Of a DNA stretch of 64,000 bases, positions 60,392 to 64,000 are shown piece by piece (positions within the stretch are counted from its first letter, which is position 1; each line of letters begins with the position of its first letter). The DNA lies in NCBI RefSeq assembly GCF_000687935.1, contig NZ_JHZZ01000001.1:1674001-1738000 (forward strand). Reading direction: 5' to 3'. The DNA is from Polaribacter sp. Hel_I_88. GTDB lineage: Bacteria > Bacteroidota > Bacteroidia > Flavobacteriales > Flavobacteriaceae. The translations under genes and the position numbers were made by a program. Below the pieces are notes generated by a model. It saw only the letters and a program-made list of their open reading frames with translations. It was not told the origin of the DNA and made no database searches.

Positions 60392-60795
60392 AAACACCAC
60401 TTGTTTATTCCTTATTGGACTTCCTCTAAAGGAAAAATATAACTTTAAAGTTTGTTAAAAAAACAAATATATTGGGTAGATAATTTCTTCTTTTTTCTTC
60501 TTTATTATTTTAAAAATCAAATTTATAACCTCAATTTTAAATCTAAATTTTGGGCTTAGATAATGGATATTTAAACTCTCTTTTAAAGAGTTATTATTTG
60601 TTAACTTTGTGAAATACGTTTTTATTAGCATAATTAGTTGTTTAAAAATATTAGGACATCTAATTTTAAATAAAAGCATTGTGAATTTTATTTCCACTAA
60701 AATTGCGAAGTACCCCAGATTATTATAAACCTAGAAAATTCACTTCAAATAAACAAAGTTCTTTTTAAAAAGAAGCTAAAAATAAAATATCTTAA
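60392..60795. other. Intergenic region before the defence genes
   Basis: No convincing gene on either strand. A -7 match TAACTTTG stands at 60602-60609, preceded by the palindrome CTCTTTTAAAGAG (60578-60590). If used, it would give the McrB-like gene a leader of about 180 bases. No copy of the tRNA 3' end that could mark an attachment site is present here. Confidence 0.4.
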
Positions 60796-62445
60796 ATGAC
60801 GGCACAAGTTATAGTATATGAAATAAAAAGCGATGCAGCAAAAAATGCAGAAAAACTTTTTAGTCATAACGATAAATACTTTTATTGGAATGAAGGAAAA
60901 TTTAAAAACCTCTCTTTAAATGATTATGTTTTTATTGTAAATAAACCTAGTGGATGGGTTTTATTTACAAAATCTAATACTCAAGAAATAGAAACAAATA
61001 CCCAACAAGGAGATACAATTTTTAAGGATAACATTGATGGTAAGTGGAATTCCATTACCCGATTTGAAATTTTAGAAATACTAAAAATACCACATAATTG
61101 GGAATGGAAATCTATCAAAACCAATCAAGCAAAATGTATATATGCGAATGATTTACATATAGCTGATAAAAAAAATGTACTATTAAAGATTAACCAGCTT
61201 AAAACACTAAGTAATAAAGAATCTTTTACTAAAATACTTGATACATGTAAGTCAAATATTGAAAGGGAAATAACTGAATTTATCGATAGTAATCAAACTT
61301 CTAATACTTTTTTAAATGTAAAAGCTAATTTAGAGCATATAGAAACTTATATAGAACAAAAGGGTTTCAACTTTAAAAAAAGTGAAATCATCAATTTTTA
61401 TCTATCATTAAAAACCAAACCTTTTGTAATTTTAGCAGGGATATCAGGAACTGGTAAAACACAGCTTCCAAGACTCTTTGCAGAAGCCATTGGTATGCGT
61501 AAAGATCAAGTAATTCAAATTCCTGTAAGACCAGATTGGACAGACGCTTCAGATTTAATTGGGTACACCTCTTTAAAAGGAAGTTTTATTTCTAAACCCC
61601 TTACAGAAGCCATTATAAAAGCAAAAGAAAATATTACTAAGCCTCATTTTTTTATTCTTGATGAAATGAATTTAGCAAGAGTAGAACATTATTTTGCAGA
61701 TTTTTTAAGTATTATAGAAACCCGTTTTAGAACAAAAACCAGTGAAGTTAAAACCGATTTTTTACTTTTAAAAAATCAATTAAAAGAAGCCAACAACGCA
61801 AATTTATATGATGCGATTTATTGGCCAGAAAACCTATACTTAATAGGAACTGTAAATATGGATGAAACTACCTATCCATTTTCAAGAAAAGTGCTTGATA
61901 GAGCAAATTCAATTGAAATGAACACTGTAGAATTAGACTGGATTGACACACAAAAACAAAAAGTTGAAAAGCTTACAGATTTTACAAATGCCAATTTAAA
62001 AAGTGAATATATTGCAAGTATAGAACTTACTGAAACAGACAAAGAGCAGGTAGAAGAACCACTTGAAATGTTGAAAAAAATAAATAAAATACTCAAAATT
62101 GCAAACCTGCATTTTGCATATAGAGTTAGAGATGAGATTATTTTTTATGTACTTTATGCAAAAAAAGAGCAGTTGCTAACACAAGAAAAAGCTATAGATT
62201 TTCAAATTATGCAGAAAATTTTACCTAGAGTTCATGGCAGTTCTAACCGAACTCAAAAAGTAATTATTAGCTTATTAAACCTACTTACTAACGAGGATAT
62301 AGCAACTTCATATCCAGATTTAGAATACTTAGAGAACAATAAAAAATCAATTCTTAAAAAATCAAGTTATCCGAAATCTACAGAAAAGTTACTATTTATG
62401 CTAGAACGTTTTGATGAAGATCGATTTACTTCTTTTTGGGTATGA
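60796..62445 (+). CDS. McrB-family AAA+ ATPase (GTPase-type restriction subunit)
   Basis: 549 residues. The N-terminal 195 residues are a separate domain (KYFYWNEGKFKNLSLNDYVFIVNKPSGWVLF) that may recognise DNA; a PUA/EVE-like fold is a guess. The AAA+ domain (about 205-480) has Walker A GISGTGKTQL, VRPDWTDASDLIGY, Walker B FFILDEMNLARVEHYFADFL, and GTVNMDETTYPFSRKVLDRAN, the NxxD/arginine region of McrB. McrB uses GTP to translocate and activates its nuclease partner against modified DNA. The next gene overlaps by 4 bases. No methylase is seen, consistent with a type IV-like system. Confidence 0.85.
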   Translation: MTAQVIVYEIKSDAAKNAEKLFSHNDKYFYWNEGKFKNLSLNDYVFIVNKPSGWVLFTKSNTQEIETNTQQGDTIFKDNIDGKWNSITRFEILEILKIPHNWEWKSIKTNQAKCIYANDLHIADKKNVLLKINQLKTLSNKESFTKILDTCKSNIEREITEFIDSNQTSNTFLNVKANLEHIETYIEQKGFNFKKSEIINFYLSLKTKPFVILAGISGTGKTQLPRLFAEAIGMRKDQVIQIPVRPDWTDASDLIGYTSLKGSFISKPLTEAIIKAKENITKPHFFILDEMNLARVEHYFADFLSIIETRFRTKTSEVKTDFLLLKNQLKEANNANLYDAIYWPENLYLIGTVNMDETTYPFSRKVLDRANSIEMNTVELDWIDTQKQKVEKLTDFTNANLKSEYIASIELTETDKEQVEEPLEMLKKINKILKIANLHFAYRVRDEIIFYVLYAKKEQLLTQEKAIDFQIMQKILPRVHGSSNRTQKVIISLLNLLTNEDIATSYPDLEYLENNKKSILKKSSYPKSTEKLLFMLERFDEDRFTSFWV

Positions 62446-64000
62446 TAAATAATCAAACTAAAAAATATAGTTATGCTGTTAAAAATCATGGAACCTTTGA
62501 TATTATTACATCCGAAAATGAAAGACTACAAGATTTTAAGACAGTAACAAAAAACTTCGAACTTCGCATTTTAGGACAAAAACAATCTGTTAATAATTCT
62601 GAAAAAGTTTATGTATTCGATTGGCAAGAGGTTACTTTTAATGCTATTATAGATCCTCTAAATCATGCAAAAGAATATTCTCTTTGGCTTGATAATAAAC
62701 TAGTAGCACATTCTAAAACATTAAACAAACAACTACACTCTATAAGAACTCTTAAAACGAAGCTGTCGTTTACGGAAGAAATAGGATGTCATGTAATTAA
62801 AATTTTATCTCCTAATGACAAAGTAGTTTTAGAATTAACTTTTGAGGTTTTTCCTGAAAATATACAGTATAAGCAAGAATATAAATTGCTACAACAGGAT
62901 TGTGTTAGAATAGTTAACAACCTAAGTTTTAAACTGCTTACAAGCTACTATAAAAAAATAAAAAATAAATCTAGTGGTACTACTTCTAATACGAAATGGT
63001 GGTTTGTTTTAGATGCTTTATTTGAAGATTTGATAAAAAGTTTAGAGCTCATTCAACGAAACCCAAAACACACTATTATCACAGATGAAGAGGTGAAACA
63101 AATAGATAAGGTAAGAAAACCTTCATCAAAAAATAAAATATGGCTCACCAAAAATACTCAGTATATTTCAAATAATAAAGACGAGGGAATTGAATTGATT
63201 TCTGGCCACTATTTTTCTCATGCTTTAACACTTAAAAAAAAGATAAGCTACGATAATTATGAGAATAGATTTGTAAAATATATGGCCAATCAAATAATAA
63301 GTAGATTAACCGACTTAAAAAAAGATTTGCATAAAAACAGTGTATCTGATAATGAAAATATAGTTCAAAAAATAAAAACGTATACGAGTAGATTACATGG
63401 TTTTTTAAATAAAATACCATTTAGTAAAGTTGGTGATTTTGAAAAAGAAACCTACTTTTCTTCAACCTTAACCAAAGCAGCAGGGTATAAAGATTTGTTA
63501 CAAATTTATTCACTACTAGAAAATGGTTTTGAAATTTTAGAGGATGATTTTAGTTATGTAGATTACAAAAAAATTGATAATCTCTATGGTTATTGGTGTT
63601 TTATTAAGATGTTCGATATCATTCAAAATTCTTTAAATTTTACAATAACAAACCAAAATATTTTGGGCTTGCATAATGGAAAATTTAAAGCTAATGTAGG
63701 TGTTAATGATCTTACTACTATAAAATTGGCAAGTAAAGAACATAAAGAAATTTCTTTAGAATATAACAAAGAAAAATCTTTAATAACAATGGAGCTTATC
63801 ACTAAAAAAGAGAACCTTTCTTTATTTCAATTTTATCCAAATTATCAAATTACAAACAATAATAAATACAGTGAAAATTCAAATTATACAGACAGTTCTC
63901 TTTTGCTTTTTAAGGAGAATATTGAACAAGAGGAAATTAAAAATGAGATAAAACAAAACAACCCAAAAGATTTAAAATCGATAATTTTATATCCTTCAAA
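62442..64000 (+). CDS. DUF2357 / PDDEXK_7 McrC-like protein, C-terminus beyond the window
   Basis: At least 519 codons from the ATG at 62442, open to the window end. The N-terminal part (about 1-190; VYVFDWQEVTFNAIIDPLNHAKEYSLWLDN) fits DUF2357. The later part has YDNYENRFVKYMANQI, SSTLTKAAGYKDLLQIYSLLENG and KIDNLYGYWCFIKMFDII, the LYxYWxFxK block that opens the PDDEXK_7 nuclease of COG1700. The catalytic D-ExK residues should follow beyond 64000. It overlaps the McrB-like gene by 4 bases and should be its nuclease subunit. Confidence 0.75.
   Translation, partial: MINNQTKKYSYAVKNHGTFDIITSENERLQDFKTVTKNFELRILGQKQSVNNSEKVYVFDWQEVTFNAIIDPLNHAKEYSLWLDNKLVAHSKTLNKQLHSIRTLKTKLSFTEEIGCHVIKILSPNDKVVLELTFEVFPENIQYKQEYKLLQQDCVRIVNNLSFKLLTSYYKKIKNKSSGTTSNTKWWFVLDALFEDLIKSLELIQRNPKHTIITDEEVKQIDKVRKPSSKNKIWLTKNTQYISNNKDEGIELISGHYFSHALTLKKKISYDNYENRFVKYMANQIISRLTDLKKDLHKNSVSDNENIVQKIKTYTSRLHGFLNKIPFSKVGDFEKETYFSSTLTKAAGYKDLLQIYSLLENGFEILEDDFSYVDYKKIDNLYGYWCFIKMFDIIQNSLNFTITNQNILGLHNGKFKANVGVNDLTTIKLASKEHKEISLEYNKEKSLITMELITKKENLSLFQFYPNYQITNNNKYSENSNYTDSSLLLFKENIEQEEIKNEIKQNNPKDLKSIILYPS

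Noticed and set aside
60455..60697. 80-codon minus-strand frame before the defence genes
   Set aside because: Very rich in Ile, Lys and Phe, no start context or family likeness, and it covers a plausible promoter region of the plus strand.
60360..64000. Attachment site duplicating the tRNA-Gln 3' end
   Set aside because: No second copy of the T arm or acceptor sequence was found up to the window end; it may lie beyond.
1..64000. CRISPR arrays, rRNA genes, replication origin
   Set aside because: I looked for regularly spaced repeats, 16S/23S segments and DnaA-box clusters and saw none.

Overview
The window reads as chromosomal DNA of a marine member of the Flavobacteriaceae. A Polaribacter-like genus is a guess; the family assignment is firmer. 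The DNA is very AT-rich. Most recognisable promoters carry the Bacteroidetes -7 box TAnnTTTG, and start codons rarely have a Shine-Dalgarno. There are gliding genes (gldE, gldD), SusD and TonB-dependent receptors, DUF2723, and flavobacterial gene orders such as mutY-ssb-gldE-gldD opposite HU-rng and ftsX-DUF3098-uppP-truB. I see no CRISPR array, no intact insertion sequence and no prophage.

Layout. 1-5951: downstream part of a polysaccharide utilisation locus, probably for alginate: SusD C-terminus, two surface PKD lipoproteins, a FadR-type regulator, an MFS uronate transporter and an SDR reductase, with a paired TTGGT..ACCAA operator before the transporter. 6057-19506: housekeeping genes (EamA exporter, primary sigma factor, Sua5, RluA-type pseudouridine synthase, DNA polymerase I, fatty acid hydroxylase, phosphoesterase) interspersed with two paralogous coiled-coil lipoproteins that share a promoter layout. 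19554-25552: DUF433/DUF5615 toxin-antitoxin pair, universal stress protein, MATE pump, NtrY-like kinase, enoyl-CoA hydratase and an IS3 remnant.

25549-31789: the most striking block. A FixL-like PAS histidine kinase is followed by a response regulator that fuses a receiver to a Crp/Fnr module. Around them lie an FMN-binding-type PNPOx protein, two universal stress proteins, a ribosome hibernation factor and a probable non-coding RNA. Four TGA-N6-TCA operators occur here, each with its centre exactly 29.5 bp before a -7 box. This looks like a compact low-oxygen or energy-stress regulon.

31993-37875: gldD, gldE, ssb and mutY on the minus strand; HU, a 30-residue basic mS38-like protein and RNase G on the plus strand. 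38061-42911: PepSY membrane protein, TonB receptor and DUF4374 lipoprotein, resembling the XusCAB xenosiderophore system. 43282-48648: exported endonuclease/phosphatase opposite a TonB receptor and a DUF5689 lipoprotein, a candidate nutrient (perhaps nucleic acid) uptake unit. 48656-60102: epimerase, ftsX-DUF3098-uppP-truB, nitrilase-like amidase, AddB-like nuclease and the DUF2723 membrane protein. 60275-64000: tRNA-Gln(TTG), then a McrB-type ATPase and a DUF2357/PDDEXK protein that runs off the window, a McrBC-like defence pair.
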